A DNA stretch of 34,680 bases from Thermoplasmata archaeon (GTDB taxonomy: Archaea; Thermoplasmatota; Thermoplasmata; Lutacidiplasmatales; UBA184), in contig JAKAWX010000003.1 in the NCBI GenBank assembly GCA_021816865.1, positions 1-34,680 of the forward strand, in the 5' to 3' direction. The notes under the pieces are model-generated. The model saw only the letters and a list, made by a program, of their open reading frames with translations. It searched no databases and was not told where the DNA came from. Shown here in pieces: positions 16,185-23,536 of the stretch; position 1 is the first letter of the stretch; each line of letters opens with the position of its first letter. The translations under genes were made by a program, and so were the position numbers.

Positions 16185-16736
16185 ATGGCCGCGACCTATC
16201 GGAATCCGGCGCTCACCACGGACGCGGTCTGGATCCGGGCCGGCCGCGTGCTGCTCGTGCGACGGGGTCAGCCTCCGTTCCGGGGACTCTGGGCGTTGCC
16301 GGGGGGCTTTGTCGAGCTCCGCGAGACCGTCGAAGAGTCGGTCGTTCGCGAGCTCTTCGAAGAGACCGGGCTGCGGGCCCGCCCCTCGAAGCTCATCGGG
16401 GTCTACTCCGGCCCGGACCGCGACCCGCGCAAACCGACCACGACGGTCGCGTTCCTCATGCGAGGCCGGGGAGGGAACCCGCGGGGCGGCGACGACGCGG
16501 AGGCGGCCGCGTGGGTCCCGATCGGGGAGGTCGGACCGCTCGCGTTCGACCACGCCGAGATCCTTCGGGACGCGCTCCGGGCGGGGTCGTACGGAGCTAC
16601 GGCTCGCGGGGCGCGGCCGGGGAGGCGCCCGAAAGCGCCCGGGCGGCGTGCCCGCGCGACCCCCGGGACCAGGAAAGCGCGGCGGCTGCGGCAAGGATCA
16701 CCGCGCAGCCGTAGAGCGCGACGCGGATCCCGGTGA
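16185..16736 (+). CDS. Nudix hydrolase
   Basis: The first ~135 residues form a compact Nudix domain. The Nudix box is complete: a Gly of PGGF, five residues, Glu, seven residues, then RELFEETGL. It should hydrolyse a nucleoside diphosphate linked to another group; ADP-ribose-type or oxidised-nucleotide substrates are both possible. After the domain the frame continues into an odd tail of about 48 residues, almost all Arg, Gly, Pro, Ala and Ser. That tail lies over the 3' end of the convergent MFS gene (overlap 16597-16736). It may be a read-through artefact of high-GC sequence, a real basic tail, or the product of a lost stop codon. Confidence 0.85.
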   Translation: MAATYRNPALTTDAVWIRAGRVLLVRRGQPPFRGLWALPGGFVELRETVEESVVRELFEETGLRARPSKLIGVYSGPDRDPRKPTTTVAFLMRGRGGNPRGGDDAEAAAWVPIGEVGPLAFDHAEILRDALRAGSYGATARGARPGRRPKAPGRRARATPGTRKARRLRQGSPRSRRARRGSR

Positions 16737-18126
16737 GGAACTGGCTTCCAATCCCTCCGGTCAGGTTGGTCGAGCCGAGGAAGACCTCGTAGGCGGTGCT
16801 CCGGGGCACGCTCGCGGAAGCGATCGAGAGACTGAGCACGAAGCTGAGCAACGTGCCCATGTTCGACAGGGTCCCGCGCAGGCCGCTGATCGAGCCGAAG
16901 GTACCGGGGGACGCCTGGCTCATGATCGCCGTGTTGTTCGCGGGGAAGAACATCCCCGTCCCGATACCCCCGAGGAGCGAGACGACCGGGATCCAGCCGA
17001 GCCAAGAACCGACGGTCAGAAAGGAGTAGGCGACGACCGCGGCGCCCATGCAGACGATCCCTCCCGTCGCGATCGACCGGGGCCCGATACGGTCGACGTG
17101 GCGGCCCATCCAAGGCCCGAGGACCGCGCCGATCAAGTAGCCGGGAACGAGGAGCAGCGACGCGTCGAGCGGCGAGAGGCCGCGTAGGCCCTGGAGATAC
17201 ATCGTGAGAAGGAAGATGACCGAGAGGTATCCGAGGCTCTGGAAGAACCCCGCGAGGAGGGAGAATCCGAGCAGGCGCTGGCGAAGTTCCCGCAGCTCGA
17301 GCATCGGGTGAGGCGCGCGCAGCTCGACGACGACGAAGAGCGGTATCAGTCCGAGACCGACCAGGAGGTAGGCGAGATAGGTGACGGAGAGACCGTAGGC
17401 GGCGATCTCGATCGCACCGTAGCAGAGCAGGGCGAGGGCGATCGAGAAGGACAGGAAACCCGGTAGGTCGAACCGGACCTTCTGGCGCTCGGTACGCGGC
17501 AGCGTGCGCAGGCCGAGCGCGACCGCCACGATCCCGATCGGGATGTTGATGAAGAAGATGTACCGCCACCCGAGGGCCGTCGTGATGACTCCGCCGAGGA
17601 GGATCCCGAGGATCGCTCCGATGCTCCAGCCGAAGACCATGTACCCGAACGCGCGGCCGCGACGGTCCGGAGGAAACACGGTCGCGATCAACGCCGAGGC
17701 GTTCGCGAACATCACCGCGCCGCCGACCGCCTGGACCGCGCGGGCGCCGATGAGGAACTGCGCGTTCGGTGCGAACCCCGAGAGCGCGGACCCGATCGTG
17801 AAGACGGCGAAGCCGCTGTTGTAGACCGCCCCCCGGCCGAGGAGATCCCCCAGCCGACCGGCCTGGGTCGTAAGCGCCGCCGTGATCAACAGGTAGACGA
17901 GGATCGTCCAGATGATCGTCTCGAGCGGCGCCGACAGCTCCCGAGTCATCGTCGGGAGCGCGAGGATCACGATCGTGCTGTCGACCGCCACCATCAGGGT
18001 GCCAAGGGTCGTCAGGAGAAGTGTCCGGGACTCGCGAGGAGAGAAACGGAGCGAGTGGGCGGCCCCGGGCGACGGGCGAGGTTCGGCGGCCCGCACCGCG
18101 GACGCGGCGGGCTCGGGGGTCGTCAC
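16597..18126 (-). CDS. MFS transporter, DHA2 (14-TM) drug/proton antiporter family
   Basis: A 509-residue protein with about fourteen hydrophobic segments. TM1 carries the acidic VDSTIVILALP motif seen in EmrB/QacA-like exporters, and the QAGRLGDLLGRG loop between TM2 and TM3 matches motif A. GWRYIFFINIPIG follows TM5-6. It should export small molecules or drugs with proton influx across the cytoplasmic membrane. The start is GTG at 18126. A TAAAG patch lies about 38 bp upstream in the spacer shared with the MetE-like gene. Its last 140 nt overlap the Nudix frame tail to tail. The substrate is not predictable. Confidence 0.88.
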   Translation of the reverse strand: MTTPEPAASAVRAAEPRPSPGAAHSLRFSPRESRTLLLTTLGTLMVAVDSTIVILALPTMTRELSAPLETIIWTILVYLLITAALTTQAGRLGDLLGRGAVYNSGFAVFTIGSALSGFAPNAQFLIGARAVQAVGGAVMFANASALIATVFPPDRRGRAFGYMVFGWSIGAILGILLGGVITTALGWRYIFFINIPIGIVAVALGLRTLPRTERQKVRFDLPGFLSFSIALALLCYGAIEIAAYGLSVTYLAYLLVGLGLIPLFVVVELRAPHPMLELRELRQRLLGFSLLAGFFQSLGYLSVIFLLTMYLQGLRGLSPLDASLLLVPGYLIGAVLGPWMGRHVDRIGPRSIATGGIVCMGAAVVAYSFLTVGSWLGWIPVVSLLGGIGTGMFFPANNTAIMSQASPGTFGSISGLRGTLSNMGTLLSFVLSLSIASASVPRSTAYEVFLGSTNLTGGIGSQFLTGIRVALYGCAVILAAAAALSWSRGSRGHAARALSGASPAAPREP

Positions 18127-18264
18127 GTTGCGGTCCTCGCGGGGTCCGTTCTCGCGAGGACTTTAGGCCTTGCCCGTGCGGTGGCGTCGTGGTGACCGCG
18201 TCCGGGCCCCTTCCCGCTCCGGCCGCCCCCACCGCGGAAACCCTCAAGAACCGCCCCTTACCTC

Positions 18265-18270
18265 GGGAGG
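18265..18270 (+). promoter_or_regulatory. Shine-Dalgarno deciding the MetE-like start
   Basis: GGGAGG lies 10 nt before ATG 18281 and supports that start rather than the open frame reaching back to 18170. The extra 37 residues of that extension are Arg/Pro-rich and unlike the family. Confidence 0.55.
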
Positions 18271-18280
18271 CGGAACGACC

Positions 18281-19435
18281 ATGACGTACCGCACCACGAT
18301 GACCGGGAGCTGGTTCCGGCCCCCGCCGGTCCTCGAACGCCTCCGGAAGAGCCCGACCGGCGAGCTCCCCGAGTCCGATGCGACCCTCTACCTCGCGGCC
18401 GAACGAGAGACGATCCGCGAGCAGCTCCACCCCCTCGGGAGCCGCGAGGGGCTCACCGAGGTCTCGAACGGCCAGCAACGGGTCGCCGGCTACACCACGT
18501 TTTTGCCGCATCGCTTCCGCGGCTTCTCGTCGACCGAGACGACGACGATGCCGATGTCGACAGAGCTCGTCGAAGAGATGCTCGAGTCGAACCCGGCGGT
18601 GGCGTCCACGATGCCGGCGCTCGCCGCCCTCTTCACGCTGCCGAAGATCGTCTCGCGGCTCGAATACACCGGGGCTGCGAGCGCGACGCGGGAGGCCCGT
18701 GACGCGGTCCGACTAGCGAAGGAGGAAGGGGCACCGAGCGTCTTCCTCCCGTCTCCCTCGCCGGGCGTCATTACGATCTTCTACCCCAACAACCCCACCG
18801 TCTACCCGACCCACCTCGATTACCTCGACGCCTTGGCGAAGGAGGTGCGCAAGGAGTACCGCGCGATCCTCGACGTGCCGGGAACGGTCCTGCAGATCGA
18901 TGCCCCCGACCTCGCGATGGGCAAGCAGACCGCGGTCGATTGGGGGATCGACTTCTACGCCGCGTTGCCGCACCACGTCGACGCGATCAACCGGGCGGTC
19001 GAGGGGCTGCCGCGGGAACGGATCCGGGTCCACTACTGCTACGGCAACTACGCCGCGTCGCACGAGAGCGACGCCGAGTTCTCGCGAGTCCTGCCCGAGC
19101 TCGTGCGGCTCAAGGTCGGCGCCCTGGTCGGCGAACTCGCGAACCCCCACCACCAGGGGGACCTGCGGATCCTCGGGCGGTACGTACGCGAGCACGGCTG
19201 GCCGGCGGGCCTCGATTTCGTGGGGGGCATGATCGACGTGAAGACCCCGATCGTCGAGTCGCCGGAGACGGTCAAGATGCGGCTCGACCAGCTCGCCGGG
19301 ATCGTCGGCGCGTTGCACACCTGGGGCGGCACGGACTGCGGCTTCGAGACGTTCGCGTCGGTGAACGGCGTGACCCATCCGGTGGCGCTGCGCAAGCTGC
19401 GCGCGCTGGCTCGGGGCGCGACGCTCGAAGGGTGA
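18281..19435 (+). CDS. MetE-like zinc-dependent methyltransferase (catalytic-core type)
   Basis: The 384-residue protein corresponds to the C-terminal catalytic barrel of cobalamin-independent methionine synthase, without the N-terminal half. All four expected zinc ligands are visible: His251 and Cys253 in VHYCYG, Glu285 in VGELANPHH and Cys353 in GTDCGFE. TMTGSWFRP at the N-terminus and the FLPSPSPGVIT block resemble the short MetE homologs of archaea and the epoxyalkane:CoM-transferase-like/YxjG branch. It should move a methyl or alkyl group to a zinc-bound thiol, most simply homocysteine; donor and acceptor are uncertain. The MFS gene is divergent and the VIT transporter follows downstream from its own promoter. 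Confidence 0.85.
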   Translation: MTYRTTMTGSWFRPPPVLERLRKSPTGELPESDATLYLAAERETIREQLHPLGSREGLTEVSNGQQRVAGYTTFLPHRFRGFSSTETTTMPMSTELVEEMLESNPAVASTMPALAALFTLPKIVSRLEYTGAASATREARDAVRLAKEEGAPSVFLPSPSPGVITIFYPNNPTVYPTHLDYLDALAKEVRKEYRAILDVPGTVLQIDAPDLAMGKQTAVDWGIDFYAALPHHVDAINRAVEGLPRERIRVHYCYGNYAASHESDAEFSRVLPELVRLKVGALVGELANPHHQGDLRILGRYVREHGWPAGLDFVGGMIDVKTPIVESPETVKMRLDQLAGIVGALHTWGGTDCGFETFASVNGVTHPVALRKLRALARGATLEG

Positions 19436-19486
19436 GCGAACCGATCGCACCGGTCGGGCCCGTATCGGCGTCGGTCCACGGGCAGC

Positions 19487-19495
19487 CTAATAATC
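19487..19495 (+). promoter_or_regulatory. TATA-like box of the VIT1/CCC1 gene
   Basis: CTAATAATC is centred about 29 bp before ATG 19520, the spacing expected for a leaderless archaeal transcript. Confidence 0.55.
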
Positions 19496-19519
19496 ATCGG
19501 ACGTAGCGGGTCCCGCAAG

Positions 19520-20227
19520 ATGGCCCAGCGGCAGCAGATGGAGCAGCATCCGCGGCCGAGCCTCCTCTCCGACTTCATCCTCGGGGGCCAGGACGGTCTC
19601 GTTAACGTCCTCGGCATCCTGCTCGGGCTGGTCGCCGCGGCGACGCCCGTCCGGTTCATCCTGATCGCGGGCCTCTCGGCGCTCGCCGCCGAGTCGCTCG
19701 CGATGGCGGCGGTCGCCTACACGTCGACGTACTCCCGCCTCAAGCTCTACCTGAGCGAGATCGAGCGCGAACGGCGGGAGATGTCGGAGGTCCCCGAGCT
19801 CGAGCGCGAGGAGGTCCGGGTGATCCTGCGCAAGTGGGGGTACGAGGGCGGCGAGGTCGAGGAGATGCTCGCGCGCATCGAGGCGAAACCGAAGGCCTGG
19901 CTCGACCTCATGATGGCGTTCGAGCTGAACCTCTCGCCGGTCTCGCCGGACGCGCCCCGCAAGAGCGCGGGTGTCGTGGGCGCCGCGACCCTGATGGGAC
20001 ACCTGATCCCGCTCCTCCCCTTCTTCTTCCTCACCACGCGCATCTTCGACGCGACGGTCTCGGCCGTGATCCTGAGCGGCATCACACTCTTCCTCATCGG
20101 CTGGTACGAGGCGCGCACGACGGTCGGATCGGTCCTCACGAGCGGGATCCGAATGATGTTCATCGGGCTCGGGAGCGGCTTCGCGGGGTTCGCGATCGGG
20201 TTCGCGATCGAACACCTCCACATGTAA
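19520..20227 (+). CDS. VIT1/CCC1 family iron/manganese transporter
   Basis: A 235-residue protein matching the VIT1/CCC1 layout. TM1 contains DFILGGQDGLVNVLGILLG, and TM2 is the ALAAESLAMAAVAYTST segment with Glu and Met residues that bind metal in the family. A charged helical metal-binding hairpin rich in Glu follows at about residues 78-125, then three C-terminal TM helices. It moves Fe2+ or Mn2+ out of the cytoplasm. The start at 19520 fits the TATA-like box about 29 bp upstream. The SufR-like regulator further downstream would be a natural iron-related partner, but no shared operator is visible. Confidence 0.9.
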   Translation: MAQRQQMEQHPRPSLLSDFILGGQDGLVNVLGILLGLVAAATPVRFILIAGLSALAAESLAMAAVAYTSTYSRLKLYLSEIERERREMSEVPELEREEVRVILRKWGYEGGEVEEMLARIEAKPKAWLDLMMAFELNLSPVSPDAPRKSAGVVGAATLMGHLIPLLPFFFLTTRIFDATVSAVILSGITLFLIGWYEARTTVGSVLTSGIRMMFIGLGSGFAGFAIGFAIEHLHM

Positions 20228-20434
20228 GGTCCCGGCTCCGTTCCCCTGCGGCCGGGGGAGGCCGGGGACAGACCGACCGTGGGGGCTCCGGTCCGGGGCC
20301 CGGACGGCCGCGCCGATCGCCACCACGACGGCGGTCCGTCGATGCTCGACCGGGGACCCAAACGGTGCCGGGAATCGGTCGGTCGGCCTCCCGGCCGCGA
20401 GGAAGCGAGCGAGCTCTTTCGACCCCGTTCGGGC

Positions 20435-20662
20435 CTAGCTGGGCCGACCGAAGTCGAGGGCTTTGCGCCGGCCCGAGCGGTGGATCGCGAGTCCCCACCA
20501 GCGGCTCGGCCGCCGGATCTCGTGCCGGCGGCAGGCGGCGCACCAAACGACCGTTTCGAGCGGACCCGCGAGCTCGGGCGTGTGGAGGTGCTCGCTCTCG
20601 GGGTGGCCGCAGTCTCGGTCGAGGCAGGGGTGGGAACTGCGTCCTTGGACGCGGTCCATCAT
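20435..20662 (-). CDS. small Cys/His-rich putative zinc-binding protein
   Basis: This 75-residue protein has a dense set of possible metal ligands: Cys13, Cys18, His20, His25, His27, then Cys41, Cys44 and His47 (CLDRDCGH and WCAACRRH). The CX4CGH plus CXXC pairs look like a compact zinc ribbon. The C-terminal third is basic (RRPSRWWGLAIHRSGRR). The start is ATG at 20662, or the next codon, ATG at 20659. A TTTAATA box lies 30 bp upstream, which strongly supports a real leaderless gene. I do not recognise the family. Nucleic-acid binding is a reasonable guess from the basic tail, nothing more. Confidence 0.65.
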   Translation of the reverse strand: MMDRVQGRSSHPCLDRDCGHPESEHLHTPELAGPLETVVWCAACRRHEIRRPSRWWGLAIHRSGRRKALDFGRPS

Positions 20663-20688
20663 CGCCGAATGCTATGCGTGTTGGTGCG

Positions 20689-20695
20689 TATTAAA
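20689..20695 (-). promoter_or_regulatory. TATA box of the small zinc-protein gene
   Basis: TTTAATA on the minus strand is centred 30 bp before ATG 20662 and stands out in GC-rich surroundings. It lies in the 68-bp gap after the stop of the next minus-strand gene. Confidence 0.6.
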
Positions 20696-20730
20696 GCTGA
20701 CGAAGACGGACGCGGGGACCCCGCCCCGCC

Positions 20731-20973
20731 TCACACCTGGTGCAGCCGGACCTCTTTGGCCGCACGGGCGGACCGCTCCTTTTCGGTGAGCTCCCTCAAG
20801 TGCATCGAGATCGAGAGCGCGCCGTTCACTTCGATCGCCTCCTTGAGCATCGGGAGCCGAAGGGTGAGGTGATCGAGGCGGAGGTCGACTTCGCCCTGTC
20901 GGTTGGCGATCGCTTCGACCAAGTCGAGGAACGGGTTCGAGGGGTGCGGCTCGGCGCCGGGGGATGGGGCCAT
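20731..20973 (-). CDS. small hypothetical protein, helical
   Basis: An 80-residue protein when started at ATG 20973. The frame is open further upstream, but that part crosses the divergent promoter and has no start codon near it. After a short Pro-rich N-terminus the sequence is amphipathic and charged (LDLVEAIANRQGEVDLRLDH, then IEVNGALSISMHLRELTEKE), suggesting two helices that could form a coiled coil or dimer. It has no Cys, no membrane segment and no recognised domain. It is transcribed divergently from the SufR-like regulator and could share its control region. Confidence 0.6.
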   Translation of the reverse strand: MAPSPGAEPHPSNPFLDLVEAIANRQGEVDLRLDHLTLRLPMLKEAIEVNGALSISMHLRELTEKERSARAAKEVRLHQV

Positions 20974-21050
20974 GCCGCGGCATCGGTCCGCGGGGATACG
21001 AACCTTCCGAGCCGTTCGAGAGTTGCGGACTTCGTTCAGTTTGTTAACGA

Positions 21051-21062
21051 TATAGTGTATAA
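21051..21062 (+). promoter_or_regulatory. TATA box and overlapping symmetric element before the SufR-like gene
   Basis: TATAAA at 21057-21062 ends 25 bp before ATG 21087, giving a leaderless promoter. TATAGTGTATA (21051-21061) is an inverted repeat with a 3-nt spacer overlapping the box, next to GTTAAC at 21043-21048. A regulator bound here would block TBP, so autoregulation is plausible. The same AT-rich island could also serve the divergent 80-residue gene. Confidence 0.55.
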
Positions 21063-21086
21063 ACGGCCCCACCGTCCCCGGGAACC

Positions 21087-21746
21087 ATGACGGACGGAGA
21101 GCCGGGGCCCGTCTCGGGCTACTCGTCGCCGAAGCGCGCGATCCTTCTCCTCCTGAAGAGGCAGCCGGACGTCTCGCTCGCCGAGGTGAGCCGCGAGCTC
21201 GGCATCTCGAAGGCGGCCGCGCTCGCCCACGTCCAGAAGCTCGAGTCGGACGGGCTCGTCGCGCGGTCGTACGCACCGGGTAAGGTCGGCCGTCCCCGCG
21301 TCCTCTTCCGGCTCACGGGTCAGGCCCGTTCGCTCTTCCCCCACGGGTTCACCGAGATGTCGCTCTACGCCCTCGGCTACATCGAGAAGCGCCTCGGGCG
21401 GTCGGCGGTGACCGAGATCCTGCAGTCCCGTGCCGCGGACGTCGCCGACCGCGCGCGGCTCCGGCTCGAAGCCCCGACCCTCTCGGGACGCGTCGCCGAG
21501 CTCGCCCGGTGGCGGACGGAGGAGGGGTACATGGCGGAGGTCGGTCCCCGACGCCCGGCATCCGTCGAGCTGCTCGAGCACCACTGCCCGATCCTCGAAC
21601 TCGTCGAGCAGTATCCTGAGGCGTGCGAGACCGAACGTCGGATGTTCGAGTCGCTGCTCGACGCCCGGGTCTCGATCTCCCATCGCGTGGTCGCCGGCGA
21701 CGCGGTCTGCCGGTTCTGCGTTCGCGCGAAGAAGGAGCGCCCATGA
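21087..21746 (+). CDS. SufR-like HTH transcriptional regulator with a probable Fe-S cluster site
   Basis: A 219-residue protein. The N-terminal winged helix-turn-helix is at about residues 15-75 (VSLAEVSRELGISKAAALAH, then a GKVGRPRVLFRLT wing). A helical effector domain ends in a cysteine set: Cys167, Cys180, Cys208 and Cys211. The spacing C-X12-C-X27-C-X2-C matches what is known for SufR-type regulators, which bind an Fe-S cluster through C-X12-C-X27-C and repress Fe-S assembly or respond to oxidative stress. A cluster here is therefore inferred. The gene has a leaderless TATA promoter and its stop overlaps the SDR start (ATGA), so regulator, SDR and QueA-like protein are coupled. No suf gene is in the window, so the regulon is unknown. 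Confidence 0.82.
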   Translation: MTDGEPGPVSGYSSPKRAILLLLKRQPDVSLAEVSRELGISKAAALAHVQKLESDGLVARSYAPGKVGRPRVLFRLTGQARSLFPHGFTEMSLYALGYIEKRLGRSAVTEILQSRAADVADRARLRLEAPTLSGRVAELARWRTEEGYMAEVGPRRPASVELLEHHCPILELVEQYPEACETERRMFESLLDARVSISHRVVAGDAVCRFCVRAKKERP

Positions 21747-22480
21747 ACGCGACCGCAGGCCCGCGCAAGGTCGCGGTCATCACGGGCGCGAGCCGCGGAC
21801 TCGGAGCGACGCTGGCGGGGTTCCTGGCCGGCCCCGGCCGCGACCTCGTGCTCGTCGCCCGAGGCTCCGACGTCCTCGAGCGGACCGCACGGTCGTTGCG
21901 GGCCCTCGGAGGGGGAGTGACGACCGTCGTCGGGGACGTGGCCGACGCGGCGACGCGACGCGATAGCGCCCGCGCGGTCGAGTCCCTCGGTCGGCTCGAC
22001 CTCCTCGTCAACAACGCGAGCGAGCTCGGCCCGTCCCCGCGGCGGGGGCTGCTCGAGCTACCGCTCGGCGAGATGGAGCGGGTCTACCGCGTCAACGTCG
22101 TCGCCGCGCTCGCGTTCGTCCAGGCGCTCGTCGGCCCGCTCGAGCGGTCGCGGGGCACGGTCGTCAACATCTCGAGCGACGCCGCGCTGGGCGGATACCC
22201 CGGCTGGGGCGGCTACGGCGCCAGCAAGGCGGCGCTCGACCTCGTCTCCTTGACGCTGGCCCACGAGCTCTCGGACCGGGGGATCGCGGTCGTCGCCGTC
22301 GACCCGGGCGACCTCCGGACCGAGATGCACCAGCGGGCGTACCCCACCGAGGATATCTCGGACCGCCCGCTGCCCGACGTGACCTTGCCGTTCTGGGGCT
22401 GGTTGCTCGCCCAGGCCCCCGAGCGCATCACGGGCCGCCGGTTCCGGGCCCAGGCGGAGAGCTGGGAGGCCGGGGCGTGA
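21743..22480 (+). CDS. SDR family oxidoreductase (classical type)
   Basis: A 245-residue classical short-chain dehydrogenase. It has the cofactor motif TGASRGLG near residue 14, LLVNNAS, catalytic Ser in VNISSDAALGG and the YGASK Tyr/Lys pair, with the PG motif after the sixth strand (AVDPGDLRTEM). It should reduce or oxidise a carbonyl/alcohol with NAD(P)H. ATG 21743 overlaps the regulator's TGA, with a GGAG element just upstream; the longer open frame back to 21623 lies in the regulator gene and is not used. Its own stop overlaps the GTG of the QueA-like gene. The substrate is unknown. Confidence 0.9.
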   Translation: MNATAGPRKVAVITGASRGLGATLAGFLAGPGRDLVLVARGSDVLERTARSLRALGGGVTTVVGDVADAATRRDSARAVESLGRLDLLVNNASELGPSPRRGLLELPLGEMERVYRVNVVAALAFVQALVGPLERSRGTVVNISSDAALGGYPGWGGYGASKAALDLVSLTLAHELSDRGIAVVAVDPGDLRTEMHQRAYPTEDISDRPLPDVTLPFWGWLLAQAPERITGRRFRAQAESWEAGA

Positions 22481-23517
22481 CGGCCCCGGTCGCCCTCGAC
22501 TTCCCGATCCCGGCCGCCTTGGGAGCCGACCGACCCCCCGAAGACCGCGGAACGCCGCGGGACGGTGTCCGGCTCCTCGTGAGCGATGGGGCCGACGACC
22601 TGCACTACCGGTTCTCCGACCTCCCCGACCTGCTCGAGGAGGGAGACCTTCTCGTCGTCAACGAGTCGGAGACCCTCCCGGCGAGCTTGCCCGCGCGCGG
22701 CCTCCCGGGGGAGTTCCGCGTCAGTCTCTCGACCGAGTACGGCTCGGGTCTGTGGGTCGCGGAGCCGCGGTGGTCGTTCGACCGACCGGGTCCGCTTCCG
22801 CTCGGGCCGGGGGAGACGATCGACGTCGCGGGAGTGCCCTGTCGGGTCGTGGCCGGCTACCCGGGGATCCGCCGCCTCGTGTTCCTCGAAGCGGGCGGAG
22901 ACCTGCGGGCGGCGATGCAGAGGGCGGGCCGCCCGATCCGCTACGGCTACCTCGCGCGCGACTACCCGATCGCGACGTACCGGACCGTCTTCGGTCGCGT
23001 CCCCGGAAGCGCGGAGATGCCGAGTGCCTCACGGCCGTTCACCCACCGGCTCCTCGACCGCCTCGCCCGGAAGGGCGTCGGCACGGCCCCGATCCTCCTG
23101 CACACGGGCGTCTCCAGCCTCGAGGACGGGGACGCCGGCCCGGGCCGGGTCCCCCTGTTGCCGGAGCCGTACGAGGTTCCGGCGACGACCGTCGAGGCGG
23201 TCCGACGGGTCCGTTCTCGGGGATCGCGGGTCGTCGCGGTCGGGACGACCGTGGTCCGGGCCCTCGAGGCGGCGACGGATTCGAGCGGCCTACGGCCGTC
23301 CCGGGGATTCACGAGGCTCTATCTTCACCCCGGACGGCCGATCCGCTCGGTCGACGGCCTGCTCACGGGGTTCCACGAGGCCCGCTCGACCCACCTCGCC
23401 CTGCTCGCGAGCTTCGCGGGCGCGGAGCGGCTCGACCGGTCGTACCGGACGGCCATCGACTCGGGATATCTCTGGCACGAGTTCGGCGACAGCCAGCTGT
23501 GGCTCGCTCGGTCGTGA
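22477..23517 (+). CDS. QueA-like S-adenosylmethionine:tRNA ribosyltransferase-isomerase family protein
   Basis: A 346-residue protein close to the family's usual length. Recognisable QueA-family blocks are HYRFSDLPDLLEEGDLLVVN with the following SETLPASLPARG, PIRYGYLARDYPIATYRTVF, SAEMPSASRPFTHRLLDRL, ILLHTGVSSLE and AVGTTVVRALEAA near the C-terminus. QueA transfers the ribosyl part of SAM to preQ1 in tRNA. These motif variants (RYGY, SAEMPSAS, HTGVSSLE) correspond, as far as I recall, to a divergent branch found in actinobacteria rather than classical QueA, so the substrate may differ. The GTG at 22477 overlaps the SDR stop. Most archaea make archaeosine rather than queuosine, so its presence here is unusual. 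Confidence 0.82.
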   Translation: MTAPVALDFPIPAALGADRPPEDRGTPRDGVRLLVSDGADDLHYRFSDLPDLLEEGDLLVVNESETLPASLPARGLPGEFRVSLSTEYGSGLWVAEPRWSFDRPGPLPLGPGETIDVAGVPCRVVAGYPGIRRLVFLEAGGDLRAAMQRAGRPIRYGYLARDYPIATYRTVFGRVPGSAEMPSASRPFTHRLLDRLARKGVGTAPILLHTGVSSLEDGDAGPGRVPLLPEPYEVPATTVEAVRRVRSRGSRVVAVGTTVVRALEAATDSSGLRPSRGFTRLYLHPGRPIRSVDGLLTGFHEARSTHLALLASFAGAERLDRSYRTAIDSGYLWHEFGDSQLWLARS

Positions 23518-23536
23518 GGGGGGGCGCCCCGCGTCC

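Noticed and set aside
20279-20872. 197-codon plus-strand open frame over the two small minus-strand genes
   Set aside because: The minus-strand genes have a TATA box or a clear Cys/His pattern; the plus frame shows no domain or promoter.
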